DNA of 64,000 bases from Nonomuraea coxensis DSM 45129 (GCF_019397265.1 NZ_CP068985.1:3700501-3764500); one strand, 5' to 3'; positions 27,663-36,709 are shown, numbered from the stretch's first letter. The notes: a model not told the origin generated them from the letters alone. Program-made: numbers and translations.

Positions 27663-28568
27663 CTACTCCTCGCGCAGCCGGGGGTTGAAGATCTCGTCCA
27701 TCGCGTCCACGACGAGCACGATGGCCAGCGTCAGCAGCAGGATCGCCAGCAGCGGCCCCAGCAGGTAGCCGAGCGCGTTCGGGGTGATGAGCGCGCCCGC
27801 CTGGAACACGGCCAGGTTGAGCATCACGCCCCAGTTGTCCGACTCGTACGGCAGCACGCCCAGGAAGAACAGGCCCACCTGCGAGTAGACCGCGCCGGTC
27901 ACCGAGATGAGCATGTTCATCGCGATGTACGGCGCCATGCTCGGCAGCAGCTCCTTGCCGATGATGTGCGTCGTGGACAGCCCGAGCCCGCGCGCCGCCT
28001 CGATGAAGCCGCGCTCGCGCAGCGACAGCGTCTGCGAGCGCACCGCCCGCGCCACGCCGCCCCAGCCGAGCAGGCCGAGCACCAGGCCCATCTGCCACGG
28101 GCTGCCGAAGCGCCACACGGTGGCCAGCACCAGCAGCAGCGGCAGGCCGGGGATGGTGAGCTTCATGTCGGTCAGCCGCATGAGCACGGTGTCCCAGCGG
28201 CCCCGCTTGAAGCCCGAGAACAGGCCGATCGAGGTGCCGACGACGACCGTGATGACCGCGGTGATCGCGGCGGTCAGCAGCACGTACCGGGAGCCGGTGA
28301 CGACCAGCGCGAGCACGTCGCGGCCCTGCGGGTCGGTGCCGAGCCAGTGCTCCCAGCTCGGCGGCCTGGTGATCGCCGTCGGGTCGTTGGGCAGCGGGTC
28401 GGGCAGCAGCATCGGCCCGAGGACCGCCATGACGACGAACCCGGCCAGGATGACCACGCCGACCAGGCGGCTCGGCTTGCGCCGCATCACCCGCCACACG
28501 CCCTGCCAGAAGTTGCGGCGCAGGGTCGAGGCGGCCGATCCGGTCTCGGGGATGAGCGTCGCGCTCAC
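27663..28568 (-). CDS. Oligopeptide ABC transporter permease (DppC/OppC-like)
   Basis: The 301-residue membrane protein has an N-terminal OppC-type helix (LVGVVILAGFVVMAVLGPM) and the sequence HWLGTDPQGRDVLALVVTG typical of DppC. Five further helices follow, with the EAA loop ERGFIEAARGLGLSTTHIIGKELLP. The GTG start at 28568 has GAGGAGG upstream and overlaps the stop of the first permease (GTGA). Confidence 0.93.
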   Translation of the reverse strand: MSATLIPETGSAASTLRRNFWQGVWRVMRRKPSRLVGVVILAGFVVMAVLGPMLLPDPLPNDPTAITRPPSWEHWLGTDPQGRDVLALVVTGSRYVLLTAAITAVITVVVGTSIGLFSGFKRGRWDTVLMRLTDMKLTIPGLPLLLVLATVWRFGSPWQMGLVLGLLGWGGVARAVRSQTLSLRERGFIEAARGLGLSTTHIIGKELLPSMAPYIAMNMLISVTGAVYSQVGLFFLGVLPYESDNWGVMLNLAVFQAGALITPNALGYLLGPLLAILLLTLAIVLVVDAMDEIFNPRLREE

Positions 28569-29572
28569 GAAACCTCCTCCCCGCTGCGCACCCGCGGGTC
28601 GATGACCGTGTAGAACAGGTCGGCGACGATGTTGGCGAGGATGGTGCCGACGGTGATGAGCAGGAACGCGCCGCCCATCAGAGCGTAGTCCCGGTCGTTG
28701 ACGGCGCCGATGAGCAGCCAGCCGAGCCCGGGATAGTTGAAGATCTTCTCGATGAAGACCGCGCCGCCGAGCAGCAGGCCCAGCGACAGGGCCAGCATGG
28801 TGAACAGCGGCAGGATCGCGTTGCGCGCGATGTAGCGGAACACGATCGAGCGCTTCATCCCGCGCAGCTCGGCGGCCAGGATGAAGTCGTCGCCGAGCAC
28901 GGTGACCACCGACGACTTCATCGCCAGGATCCAGCCGCCGTACGCGGACAGGGCGTAGGTGAGCACCGGCAGCAGGGCGTGCTCGACGAGCGAGCCGAGG
29001 TAGCCGGCGTTCCAGCCGGGCTCGTACAGGATGTCCACCGAGCCGTCCGCGGGCAGGACCCCGAGGAGCGTCGAGAAGATCATCACGACCAGCAGCGCCA
29101 GCACGTACTGCGGGACGCCGTGCAGCAGCGAGCCCGAGATGGACAGGGCGTCGCCGAGCTTGCCGCTGCGCTTGACGGCGGCGTACACGCCGAGGATGAT
29201 CCCGACGAGGAAGCTCAGCAGGGTGCCGGCCAGCACCGGTAGAACGGTCCACTTGGCCGCGTCGGTCAGCACGTCGAGCACCGGGGTGCCCGGCCTGGTG
29301 ACCGAGACGCCGAGGTCGAGCCGGAACAGCCCGGCCATGAAGTCGGTGTACTGCTGCCACAGGCTGCCGTCCGGCTGGAAGCCGTAGAGCACCTTGACGG
29401 CCTGCCGGGCGGCCTCAGGGGCCATGCCGCCCTCGATCAGCTTCTCGTAGCGGGCGGCCATCGGGTCGCCCGGGATGTTGTTGACGATGAAGAAGCTGAT
29501 CGTCGCGACTACGAGGATCATGACGAACCCGCGGGCCAGGTGGCCCGCGAGTCGCCGTGCGATGAGCGTCAT
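28565..29572 (-). CDS. Oligopeptide ABC transporter permease (DppB/OppB-like)
   Basis: The 335-residue protein has six predicted helices. The first is long (GFVMILVVATISFFIVNNIPGDP, the hallmark DppB start). The EAA loop reads AAELRGMKRSIVFRYIARNAILP. An extended external region between helices 1 and 2 (about 35-100) is typical of this subfamily. It starts 3 bp after the stop of the binding-protein gene, so the two are clearly co-transcribed. Confidence 0.93.
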   Translation of the reverse strand: MTLIARRLAGHLARGFVMILVVATISFFIVNNIPGDPMAARYEKLIEGGMAPEAARQAVKVLYGFQPDGSLWQQYTDFMAGLFRLDLGVSVTRPGTPVLDVLTDAAKWTVLPVLAGTLLSFLVGIILGVYAAVKRSGKLGDALSISGSLLHGVPQYVLALLVVMIFSTLLGVLPADGSVDILYEPGWNAGYLGSLVEHALLPVLTYALSAYGGWILAMKSSVVTVLGDDFILAAELRGMKRSIVFRYIARNAILPLFTMLALSLGLLLGGAVFIEKIFNYPGLGWLLIGAVNDRDYALMGGAFLLITVGTILANIVADLFYTVIDPRVRSGEEVS

Positions 29573-29575
29573 AGG

Positions 29576-31408
29576 CTACTGCTTCGCCTTGATCAGACCT
29601 TGCTGGATCCACACGCCCGAGGGCAGGACACCGGTGCCCATCCGCAGGATGGAGTCGTCGTGCGGCCAGCCGGTGAAGCGGCTGTTGTTGACGAACTGGG
29701 TGTTGACGTAGTCCCAGAGCTGGATGACCGGGAGGTCCTGGTTGGCGGCCTTGGCGAGCTGGGCCATGATCGGCTTGGCCGCCTCCTCGTCGGAGGAGTT
29801 CAGCTTGGCGGTCAGCTCACCGGGGTTGATCTTCTCGCCGCCGACCTCGATCTCCTCGGGGCCGCCCATCCAGTTGCCGTTCTTGCCGGGCGCCGAGTGC
29901 TGCACCTTGCCGGCCACGTTGGCCCAGCCGTTGGAGGCGCCGTAGAGGCGCTGGAAGATGTCGTACGGCGCGGGGCCGAGCGCCATCAGCCAGAAGCCGA
30001 CGTCGTACTTGCCGGCGTTCAGCTCCTCCAGGTAGAGCGGGTAGTCGGCGGTCGTCACGACCTCGGCGTCCACGCCGGCCTTGACGAGCTGGCTCTTGAT
30101 GTTCTCCTGCGCCGACAGCCAGTCGGAGAAGCCGGCGGGCGCGTGCATGGAGACCTTCCACGCCGAGCCGTCGGCCAGCGCCCACTTGCCGTCCTTCTTG
30201 ACCAGGCCGGCCTTCTTGAACTCCTCCTCGGCCTTGGCCACGTCCACCTTGTACGGCTCCAGCGACGGCAGCGTGTCCGGGATCCAGGCCTGGGCGGCCT
30301 TCTGGTGGATCCCGCTCGTGGTGGCGGCGGCGGTGCCGCCCTCGGGCGAGGCGACCTGCGTGACCTGCTCGCGGTCGATGAGGTAGGCCAGGCCGCGGCG
30401 CACGTGCACGTTGTCGTACGGCTTCTTGGACTGGTTGAAGGCCATGCCCACCGCGACCGGCGAGTAGCCCTTGATGACCTCGTTGCCGTTGGCCTGCTTG
30501 ATCCGGTTCATCACGTCGGTCGGCGCGGCGGTGAAGCCGGCGTGGTCGAGCTTGCCGGCGATGAGGTAGTTCCAGATCTGCTCGTTGCCGGTGTAGTTGA
30601 GGAACTTCACCTGCGCCGGAGCCACGTTCGCGGCGTTGAAGAAGTACTTGTTCTTGACCAGCAGCGCCTCGGACGGGTTCACCCGCTCCAGCACGAACGG
30701 GCCGGCGGAGACGTCCTTCGGCGGGGCGAAGGCGATGACCTTCTCGCCCAGGCCGGTGACCTCCTCGCGGGCCTTCTCGGCGTCGGCGCCCTCACCGCGG
30801 GCGGCCTTCAGCTTGTCCCAGAAGTCGGCCGGCAGCACGCTGTTCCACACGTGGGCGGGAAGTACGGTGGTGTCGAGGACGCCACGCGCGAACTTCGGGC
30901 TCGGGTTGGCCATGTCCTGCGTGACCTTGACGGTCTGCGGGTCCACGACGGTGACCTCGGCGGCCGCGCCCGCGGCGCCGGGCGTGATGGAGAAGGCCGT
31001 GCTGCCCTGCGTGTAGGCGATGCCGATGGACAGCTTCACGTCGTCGGCGGTGACGGGCTTGCCGTCGGACCACTTGGCGTTCGGCTGCAGCTTCAGCGTG
31101 ATCGCGGAGTTGTCGGGGGCGATCTCCCAGCTGGCCGCGATGCCGGGGAGTGCCTGGTTGGGATCGGTGAGGTGGTTCTTGACCCAGCCGAGCTTCATGG
31201 AGCTGTAGCCCGGGAAGGAGTTGCCTTTGGGGTTGTACGGGTTGGCCGGGGCGGATGCCTCCAGGCCCGGCCGGTTGACGTCGATGGTGGTGAACAGGCC
31301 ACCGCCACCGCCCGCCGCGTCGCCGGACTTGTTGGTCGAACCACCGCTGCACGCCGCTGTCGCGGCGGCAAGGCCCAGCAACGTCACTACCGCTGCCAGT
31401 CGCTTCAT
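29576..31408 (-). CDS. Peptide ABC transporter substrate-binding lipoprotein (SBP_bac_5)
   Basis: The 610-residue lipoprotein starts MKRLAAVVTLLGL with a lipobox ending in Cys20. It has the SBP_bac_5 layout: KLQPNAKWSDGKPVTADDVKLSI, NYTGNEQIWNYLIAGKLD, GYSPVAVGMAFNQSKKPYDN and VRRGLAYLIDREQV. The ATG at 31408 has GGAG six bases upstream. It is the first gene of an operon with both permeases, both ATPases and the GNAT gene. The ligand is not readable from sequence; the neighbourhood (murQ, namZ, serine hydrolase) suggests muropeptides or cell-wall fragments. Confidence 0.93.
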   Translation of the reverse strand: MKRLAAVVTLLGLAAATAACSGGSTNKSGDAAGGGGGLFTTIDVNRPGLEASAPANPYNPKGNSFPGYSSMKLGWVKNHLTDPNQALPGIAASWEIAPDNSAITLKLQPNAKWSDGKPVTADDVKLSIGIAYTQGSTAFSITPGAAGAAAEVTVVDPQTVKVTQDMANPSPKFARGVLDTTVLPAHVWNSVLPADFWDKLKAARGEGADAEKAREEVTGLGEKVIAFAPPKDVSAGPFVLERVNPSEALLVKNKYFFNAANVAPAQVKFLNYTGNEQIWNYLIAGKLDHAGFTAAPTDVMNRIKQANGNEVIKGYSPVAVGMAFNQSKKPYDNVHVRRGLAYLIDREQVTQVASPEGGTAAATTSGIHQKAAQAWIPDTLPSLEPYKVDVAKAEEEFKKAGLVKKDGKWALADGSAWKVSMHAPAGFSDWLSAQENIKSQLVKAGVDAEVVTTADYPLYLEELNAGKYDVGFWLMALGPAPYDIFQRLYGASNGWANVAGKVQHSAPGKNGNWMGGPEEIEVGGEKINPGELTAKLNSSDEEAAKPIMAQLAKAANQDLPVIQLWDYVNTQFVNNSRFTGWPHDDSILRMGTGVLPSGVWIQQGLIKAKQ

Positions 31409-31498
31409 TTGCCGCTCCGGGGGATGTCTCAAGGGATTGACCGGACCCTACGGTCGCCTCCGGAAGGCGTCAATAATCTCCAGAGACTGTGAGGTTAA

Positions 31499-31513
31499 TG
31501 TAACTTTCCTTCA
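31499..31513. promoter_or_regulatory. Candidate operator upstream of the peptide-importer operon
   Basis: TGTAACTTTCCTTCA matches the element between murQ and namZ (23619-23633) at 12 of 15 positions, including both TGTAA and TTCA ends. It lies about 90 bp before the binding-protein start. The shared site suggests one regulator for both transcription units. Confidence 0.55.
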
Positions 31514-31553
31514 TGAGTGTACGCAGTGACGCTAAGCGCCATCAAGTAAAGCT

Positions 31554-32522
31554 TCAACCGACGACCAGCACCGCCGCGCCGTTGACCTGGTCGTTCGCCA
31601 GATCCGCCAGCGCCCGCCCGGCCGCCTCAAGGGGGTAGGGCACCGTCGAGACACGCGGCGGGTGCGCCAGCGCCAGCTCCAGATACGCCCGCCCGTCGGC
31701 CCGCGTGTTGGCCGTCACGCTGCGCACCGTCCGCTCCTGGAACAGGTGCCGCTCGTAGTTCAGCGGCGGGATGTCGGTCAGGTGGATCCCGGCGATCGCC
31801 AGGGTGCCGCCCCGGTCCAGCGCCTCCAGCGCCGGCGGCACCAGCTCGCCCACCGGCGCGAACAGGATGGCCGCGTCCAGCGGCTCCGGCGGCCGGTCGC
31901 CCGCCGAGGCCGCGCCCAGCTCCAGCGCCAGCCGGCGCGAGGCCGCCGACCTGGTCACCGCGTGCACGGTCGCGCCCCGCGCGATCGCCGCCTGCGCCGT
32001 CAGGTGCGCCGAGGCGCCGAAGCCGTAGATGCCGAGCCGGCCGCCCGGCGGCAGGTCGCAGCGGGCCAGCGCCCGGTAGCCGATGATCCCCGCGCACAGC
32101 AGCGGCGCCAGCCGCTCGGCGGGCACGTCGTCCGGCAGGTCGTAGACGTAGTCCTCGGGCGCCACCACGTACTCGGCGAAGCCGCCGTCGGCGTCCCAGC
32201 CCGTGTAGGTGGAGGAGGGACACAGGTTCTCCATGCCGCGCAGGCAGTAGCGGCACGTGCCGCAGGTGGAGCGGAGCCAGGCCACGCCCACCCGGCGCCC
32301 GCCGCCCCCCTCCACCCTGCCCACCACCTGGTGGCCCGGCGTGGTGCGCGGGCGGCGGGGCGGCAGGTCGCCCTCGGCCAGGTGCAGGTCGGTCCGGCAC
32401 ACGCCGCAGGCCTCCACCCGCACCAGCACCTCGCCGGGGCCCGGCTCGGGAACCTCACGCTCGACCAGCTCCAAGGGCCCGGACGCCATCGGCCCCGGCT
32501 CGCGCACCACCCACGCTCGCAT
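31554..32522 (-). CDS. Zinc-binding alcohol dehydrogenase (MDR superfamily)
   Basis: The 322-residue enzyme has the catalytic zinc ligands Cys39 and His64 ([17 protein letters not shown]). The structural zinc set Cys87, Cys90, Cys93 and Cys101 lies in [18 protein letters not shown] Rossmann fold ([16 protein letters not shown]) binds NAD(P)H. The sequence resembles the AdhA-like group in which a Cys/Ala-rich segment ([12 protein letters not shown]) forms the third ligand region. The substrate alcohol is unknown. It stands alone between the importer promoter and the M20 peptidase gene. Confidence 0.92.
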   Translation of the reverse strand: MRAWVVREPGPMASGPLELVEREVPEPGPGEVLVRVEACGVCRTDLHLAEGDLPPRRPRTTPGHQVVGRVEGGGGRRVGVAWLRSTCGTCRYCLRGMENLCPSSTYTGWDADGGFAEYVVAPEDYVYDLPDDVPAERLAPLLCAGIIGYRALARCDLPPGGRLGIYGFGASAHLTAQAAIARGATVHAVTRSAASRRLALELGAASAGDRPPEPLDAAILFAPVGELVPPALEALDRGGTLAIAGIHLTDIPPLNYERHLFQERTVRSVTANTRADGRAYLELALAHPPRVSTVPYPLEAAGRALADLANDQVNGAAVLVVG

Positions 32523-32589
32523 CCCGCGTCACCTCCTCCTGCGGTGTTACCTCCTCAGGCGGCGTTCACTCGCGCTTTCACGCCGGGAC

Positions 32590-33798
32590 TCAGGCGGCGT
32601 CGAGCCGCGCCGCCGCGAGGGTGGCGTAGAGCGCGGCCCCGTCGGGGAGCACCGCGTCGTCGAACCGCGCCTCGGGGGAGTGGTTGTAGGGGGCGGTGGC
32701 CGGGTCCATCCCCGGCGGGCACGCCCCCAGGAACACGAACGCCCCCGGCACCCGCTCCAGCACGTACGAGAAGTCCTCCGACCCCATCACCGGCTGCGGG
32801 GAGACGAAGTAGCGACCGGGACCGAACAGCTCGTCGGCCGTCCTGCCCACGAACCCGGCCTCGTCCCCGTCGTTGACCGTCACCGGGTAGCCCATCCCGA
32901 ACGACGTCTCGGCCGTCATCCCGTGCGCCGCCGCGATGCCCTCGACCAGCTCCACCAGCCGCCGCTTGATGAGCGCCCGGTTCTCCTTGCTGAACGTGCG
33001 CACCGTCGCCTCGAAGCGGGCCTCGTCGGGGATGACGTTGTCGGCCGAGCCGCCGTGGAAGCTGCCCACCGTCACCACCACCGGGTCGAACACGTCGAAC
33101 GTCCGCGTCACCATCGTCTGCAGCGCCGTCACCATCTCGCAGCCCGCCTGGATCGGGTCCAGCGCCCGGTGCGGGCTCGACCCGTGACCGCCGCGGCCCT
33201 TGACCGTCACGCAGAACACGTCCGCGGCCGCCATGATCGGCCCCGGCCGGGAGGCGAACAGCCCGTTCGGCAGCATCGACGACACCACGTGCATCCCGTA
33301 CGCGGCCACCGGCCGCTCGCCCGCCGCGTCGAGCACGCCCTCCTCGATCATGTACTTGGCGCCCTCGTGGCCCTCCTCGCCCGGCTGGAACATGAAGATC
33401 ACGTCGCCGGCCAGCTCCTCGCGCCGCGCGCTCAGCAGGTGCGCCGCGCCCGCCAGCATCGCCGTGTGCAGGTCGTGGCCGCAGGCGTGCATCTGGCCGG
33501 GCAGCCGGGAGACGAACGGCAGGTCGTTCCTCTCCGTCACCGGCAGCGCGTCCATGTCGCCCCGCAGCAGCACCGCGGGGCCCGGCCTGCCGCCGCGCAG
33601 CACGGCCGTCACCGAGCTGAGCGCCGTGCCGGTCCTGATCTCCAGCGGCAGCCCGTCCAGCGCCGCCAGCACCTTCTCCTGGGTGCGGGGGAGGTGGAGG
33701 CCGAGCTCCGGCGTGGTGTGCAGGGAGTGCCTGAGCTGTACGAGTTCGTCCCGCATGTCCCGTGCGGATTCCATGAACGACATGACGACATTGTTCAC
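32590..33798 (-). CDS. M20 family metallopeptidase (amidohydrolase/N-acyl amino acid hydrolase type)
   Basis: The 402-residue protein carries the M20D signatures: [13 protein letters not shown] (Asp81), [13 protein letters not shown] with Cys106 and His108, [14 protein letters not shown] with Glu141/Glu142, and the terminal [12 protein letters not shown] lid or dimerisation domain (about 190-305) contains [15 protein letters not shown]. It should hydrolyse an N-acyl amino acid or small amide with a two-metal centre. The GTG at 33798 is used; an in-frame ATG at 33783 is possible. It is divergent from the HAD phosphatase gene. Confidence 0.93.
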   Translation of the reverse strand: MNNVVMSFMESARDMRDELVQLRHSLHTTPELGLHLPRTQEKVLAALDGLPLEIRTGTALSSVTAVLRGGRPGPAVLLRGDMDALPVTERNDLPFVSRLPGQMHACGHDLHTAMLAGAAHLLSARREELAGDVIFMFQPGEEGHEGAKYMIEEGVLDAAGERPVAAYGMHVVSSMLPNGLFASRPGPIMAAADVFCVTVKGRGGHGSSPHRALDPIQAGCEMVTALQTMVTRTFDVFDPVVVTVGSFHGGSADNVIPDEARFEATVRTFSKENRALIKRRLVELVEGIAAAHGMTAETSFGMGYPVTVNDGDEAGFVGRTADELFGPGRYFVSPQPVMGSEDFSYVLERVPGAFVFLGACPPGMDPATAPYNHSPEARFDDAVLPDGAALYATLAAARLDAA

Positions 33799-33830
33799 GT
33801 ACCGGCACGGAAGTCGACAAGATGCGTCGG

Positions 33831-33836
33831 TACGAT
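33831..33836 (+). promoter_or_regulatory. -10 box of a leaderless HAD-phosphatase transcript
   Basis: TACGAT is followed by 6 nt and the GTG at 33843. The same hexamer and spacing precede the TetR gene at 58272. Confidence 0.5.
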
Positions 33837-33842
33837 GGCCGG

Positions 33843-34622
33843 GTGACTCAGCGTAAGCGGATCGACTCCTGGCTCTCCGACATGGACGGCGTCCTCGTCC
33901 ACGAGGGACGGCCGGTCCCCGGGGCCGCCGAATTCATCAAGCGGCTCAGCGAATCCGGCAAGAAGTTCCGGGTGCTCACCAACAACTCGATCTACACGCA
34001 GCGCGACCTGTCCGTACGCCTGGCCGGCGCCGGGCTGACCGTGCCCGCCGAGTCCATCTGGACCTCCGCCCTCGCCACCGCCCAGTTCCTCGACGACCAG
34101 CGGCCGGGCGGGTCGGCGTACGTCATCGGCGAGGCCGGGCTCACCACCGCCCTGCACGAGGTCGGCTACGTCCTCACCGACCTCGACCCCGACTACGTCG
34201 TGCTCGGCGAGACCCGCACCTACAGCTTCACCCAGATCACCCGCGCCATCCGGCTCGTCGAGAACGGCGCCCGCTTCATCGCCACCAACCCCGACCCCGT
34301 CGGGCCGTCCACCGAGGGCTCGCTCCCGGCCTGCGGCGCCGTCGCCGCCCTCATCACCAAGGCCACCGGCGTCGCCCCCTACTTCGTCGGCAAGCCCAAC
34401 CCCCGCATGATGCGCAGCGCGCTCAACGACATCGAGGCCCACAGCGAGACCACCGCGATGATCGGCGACCGCATGGACACCGACATCGTCTCCGGCATGG
34501 AGGCCGGCCTCTACACGATCCTCGTCCTCACCGGCGTCATGCAGCGCGACCAGATCGACCGCTACCCCTACCGGCCCTCCCTCATCGTCGACTCGGTCGC
34601 CGACCTCATCGACCTCATCTGA
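33843..34622 (+). CDS. HAD-IIA family hydrolase (NagD-like phosphatase)
   Basis: The 259-residue product has motif [12 protein letters not shown] (Asp13, Asp15), motif [11 protein letters not shown], a Lys in [11 protein letters not shown] and motif [11 protein letters not shown]. The large C2-type cap between motifs II and III is that of NagD and related sugar- or nucleotide-phosphate phosphatases. The substrate is not determined. The GTG at 33843 follows a TACGAT box by 6 nt, indicating a leaderless message; the longer frame from 33822 is unlikely. Confidence 0.92.
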   Translation: MTQRKRIDSWLSDMDGVLVHEGRPVPGAAEFIKRLSESGKKFRVLTNNSIYTQRDLSVRLAGAGLTVPAESIWTSALATAQFLDDQRPGGSAYVIGEAGLTTALHEVGYVLTDLDPDYVVLGETRTYSFTQITRAIRLVENGARFIATNPDPVGPSTEGSLPACGAVAALITKATGVAPYFVGKPNPRMMRSALNDIEAHSETTAMIGDRMDTDIVSGMEAGLYTILVLTGVMQRDQIDRYPYRPSLIVDSVADLIDLI

Positions 34623-34665
34623 ACCTGACCGTTCCCGACAGGTACGCCTGGCAGGCTTGGGCGCC

Positions 34666-35292
34666 ATGACCCGCGTACACCTGGAGATCGGTCGGAAGAA
34701 GGTGTTCGCCTGCTCGCTCGACTGGCCCGGCTGGGACCGCGCCGGCAAGAGCGAGGAGGCGGCCCTGAGCAGCCTGATGGACTACGAGACCCGCTACCGC
34801 GTCGTCGCCGAACGGGCCGGCGTCCCCTTCGCGCCGGGGGAGCCGGAGGTGGTGGCCCGGGTGACCGGCGACACCTCCACCGACTTCGGCGTCCCCGCGA
34901 TCGTCCTCCCCGACCTGGACCTGGAGCCGCTGCCCGCCGCCGACGCCGGACGCCGCGTCGCGCTGATGCGCGCCGCCTGGGACCTGTTCGACGAGGTCGC
35001 CGGGGACGCCCCCGAGGAGCTGCGCAAGGGGCCGCGCGGCGGCGGGCGCGACCGCGACCGGATCGTGAGCCACGTGGAGGAGTCCGAACGCGCCTTCGCC
35101 CGCAAGATCGGGATCCGGCACAAGCCGTACAAGTCGGTCGCCGACCGCGACGCCCTCCGCCAGGAACTCGCGGCCACTCTCTCCCACCCCTGGCAGCCAC
35201 CCCTCACCACCGCCTGGCCACCCCGCTACGCCCTGCGGCGCGTCGCCTGGCACGTCCTCGACCACCTCTGGGAGATCGAGGACCGAAGATGA
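34666..35292 (+). CDS. Hypothetical protein with DinB-like C-terminus
   Basis: The 208-residue protein begins MTRVHLEIGRKKVFACSLDWPGW and ends RYALRRVAWHVLDHLWEIEDR. The His-rich last helix resembles DinB/YfiT four-helix-bundle proteins. The middle contains RKIGIRHKPYKSVADRDALRQELA. I know similar actinobacterial proteins only as hypothetical. No signal or membrane segment is present. A metal-dependent thiol transferase role would fit DinB relatives but is not shown by clear ligands here. Confidence 0.7.
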   Translation: MTRVHLEIGRKKVFACSLDWPGWDRAGKSEEAALSSLMDYETRYRVVAERAGVPFAPGEPEVVARVTGDTSTDFGVPAIVLPDLDLEPLPAADAGRRVALMRAAWDLFDEVAGDAPEELRKGPRGGGRDRDRIVSHVEESERAFARKIGIRHKPYKSVADRDALRQELAATLSHPWQPPLTTAWPPRYALRRVAWHVLDHLWEIEDRR

Positions 35293-35379
35293 GAATCTTC
35301 TCACCAAGCGTCGCGACCCGCCCACTCTGTGCAATCATCGCCTGGCATAAAGAGGGACCTGGCTAAACTGGAGGGGCTC

Positions 35380-36120
35380 GTGTACATGGAATTCGAGATC
35401 GACGGCCTGAAGCGCCGGGTGGGCGACATCGAGAAGTTCCTGAAAACGGGAGGCATCGTGACCGACCACACCAAGGAACTCGACCGACACCTCAAGCTCT
35501 TCGAACGCGTCGACACCCGCACCGAGAAGATGCAGAAGGACATCACGCATCTCCGTACGGACGTCACGACGATGCAGGGTGACATCACGCATCTCCGTAC
35601 GGACGTCACGACGATGCAGGGTGACATCACGCATCTCCGTACGGACGTCACGACGATGCAGGGTGACATCACGCATCTCCGTACGGACGTCACGACGATG
35701 CAGGGCGACATCACGCACCTTCAGGCTGACGTCGCCCACCTCCAGGTCGATGTCACGACCATGCAGGGCGACATCACTGAGATCAAGGGTGAGGTGTCCG
35801 AGCTGCGGACCACCGTCACGCGGCTTGATACGAGGGTCACCGATCTGGACTCGAAGGTCACCGATCTGGACTCGAAGGTCACCGATCTGGACTCGAAGGT
35901 CACCGATCTGGACTCGAAGGTCACCGATCTGGACTCGAAGGTCACCGATCTGGACTCGAAGGTCACGAAGCTGGACTCGAAGGTCACTGACCTGGACTCC
36001 AAGGTCACGGATCTGGACTCGAAGGTCACGGATCTGGACTCCAAGGTCACGGATCTGGACTCGAAGGTCACGAAGCTGGACTCCAAGGTGGATCTGATCC
36101 TTGAGAAGCTGAGCGCCTGA
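35380..36120 (+). CDS. Coiled-coil protein made of tandem 14-residue and 7-residue repeats
   Basis: The 246-residue protein starts at a GTG 5 nt after GGAGGGG (ATG 35386 is the alternative). After a unique head (EIDGLKRRVGDIEKFLK) come four near-identical 14-residue units (ITHLRTDVTTMQGD), two degraded ones, and twelve heptads VT[DK]LDSK. Hydrophobic residues sit at a and d positions throughout, so it should form a long uninterrupted coiled coil. A short tail VDLILEKLSA ends it. There is no signal, membrane segment or enzyme motif. The repeats are also nearly identical as DNA, so they arose recently or are kept uniform. A hairpin follows the stop, and a related coiled-coil gene follows the hairpin. 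Function unknown. Confidence 0.8.
   Translation: MYMEFEIDGLKRRVGDIEKFLKTGGIVTDHTKELDRHLKLFERVDTRTEKMQKDITHLRTDVTTMQGDITHLRTDVTTMQGDITHLRTDVTTMQGDITHLRTDVTTMQGDITHLQADVAHLQVDVTTMQGDITEIKGEVSELRTTVTRLDTRVTDLDSKVTDLDSKVTDLDSKVTDLDSKVTDLDSKVTDLDSKVTKLDSKVTDLDSKVTDLDSKVTDLDSKVTDLDSKVTKLDSKVDLILEKLSA
35539..35706 (+). repeat. Four tandem 42-bp repeats
   Basis: Units start at 35539, 35581, 35623 and 35665 and are identical except at the last base of the fourth. Each encodes GDITHLRTDVTTMQ in rotation. A degraded fifth unit follows at 35707. Confidence 0.9.
35836..36087 (+). repeat. Twelve tandem 21-bp repeats encoding heptads
   Basis: The first six units (35836-35961) are identical in DNA. The remaining six vary by a few bases, mostly silent, except for Asp-to-Lys changes in units 7 and 12. 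Each unit is exactly one coiled-coil heptad. Confidence 0.9.
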
Positions 36121-36128
36121 GGGTGGGG

Positions 36129-36156
36129 GAGCCCTGGCCGGAGGAGGCCGGGGCTC
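36129..36156 (+). terminator. Hairpin terminator after the coiled-coil gene
   Basis: An 11-bp stem (GAGCCCTGGCC with GGCCGGGGCTC, one G-U pair) encloses a 6-nt loop, starting 8 bp after the stop codon. There is no U tract. Confidence 0.6.
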
Positions 36157-36280
36157 CAGCATGTTCGGCAGTACGCCCCTGATGTGGGCAAAGCCGGTCT
36201 CGGGAAGCGGTCGCACTGGCTACGATCGTCGCAGAAAGCGATCAGCCGGACACGGAGACGCAGGGAGAAAGCGGGCTTGT

Positions 36281-36709
36281 GTGGATGTGCGGACGGAGAT
36301 TCTCGACTTGAAGCTCCGCGTTGAGGATCTGGAGGCGGACCGCGACATGTCAGGTGGCCCGGCGGCGGCCCGGCAGGCGGAGCTGCTGCGCGAGATCAAC
36401 GAACGGACCCGGCACCTCCAGAAGGAGATGGCCGCCCTGCGTGGCCGCATCGGCGAGGTCTGCCTGGAGATGGGTCAGGACCTCGCGGCTCTGCAGACCG
36501 AGGTCGAGGGCGTCCGCCGCGCGGTCGGCCCGCCGTCCGTCCGGATGTCCAGGGGCGGCGGGGGCGGTGAGGCTGAGCTGCGGATCGAGATGGCCGAGGG
36601 CTTCGCCGGGGTGCGGGCCGAGATGGCCCAGGAGTTCGAGTCCGTACGGTCGGAGATGGTCGACCTCAACATCAAGCTCGATCGGTTGCTGGCCCGCGAG
36701 AACGACTGA
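36281..36709 (+). CDS. Second coiled-coil protein, related to the repeat protein upstream
   Basis: The 142-residue product begins VDVRTEILDLKLRVEDLEAD, which aligns with the head of the upstream protein (E-I-x2-L-K-x-R-V-x-D-[IL]-E). It is charged and helical throughout: LLREINERTRHLQKEMAALRG, a Gly-rich break (RGGGGGEAE), then AELRIEMAEGFAGVRAEMAQEFESV. Its end, KLDRLLAREND, resembles the tail of the neighbour. The GTG start at 36281 is chosen by homology; GGGAG is 13 nt upstream. The two genes look like a duplicated pair in which one copy expanded by repeats. Function unknown. Confidence 0.7.
   Translation: MDVRTEILDLKLRVEDLEADRDMSGGPAAARQAELLREINERTRHLQKEMAALRGRIGEVCLEMGQDLAALQTEVEGVRRAVGPPSVRMSRGGGGGEAELRIEMAEGFAGVRAEMAQEFESVRSEMVDLNIKLDRLLAREND

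Noticed and set aside
35539..36087. CRISPR array
   Set aside because: The repeats are contiguous, of 42 and 21 bp, without spacers, and encode in-frame heptads of a protein.
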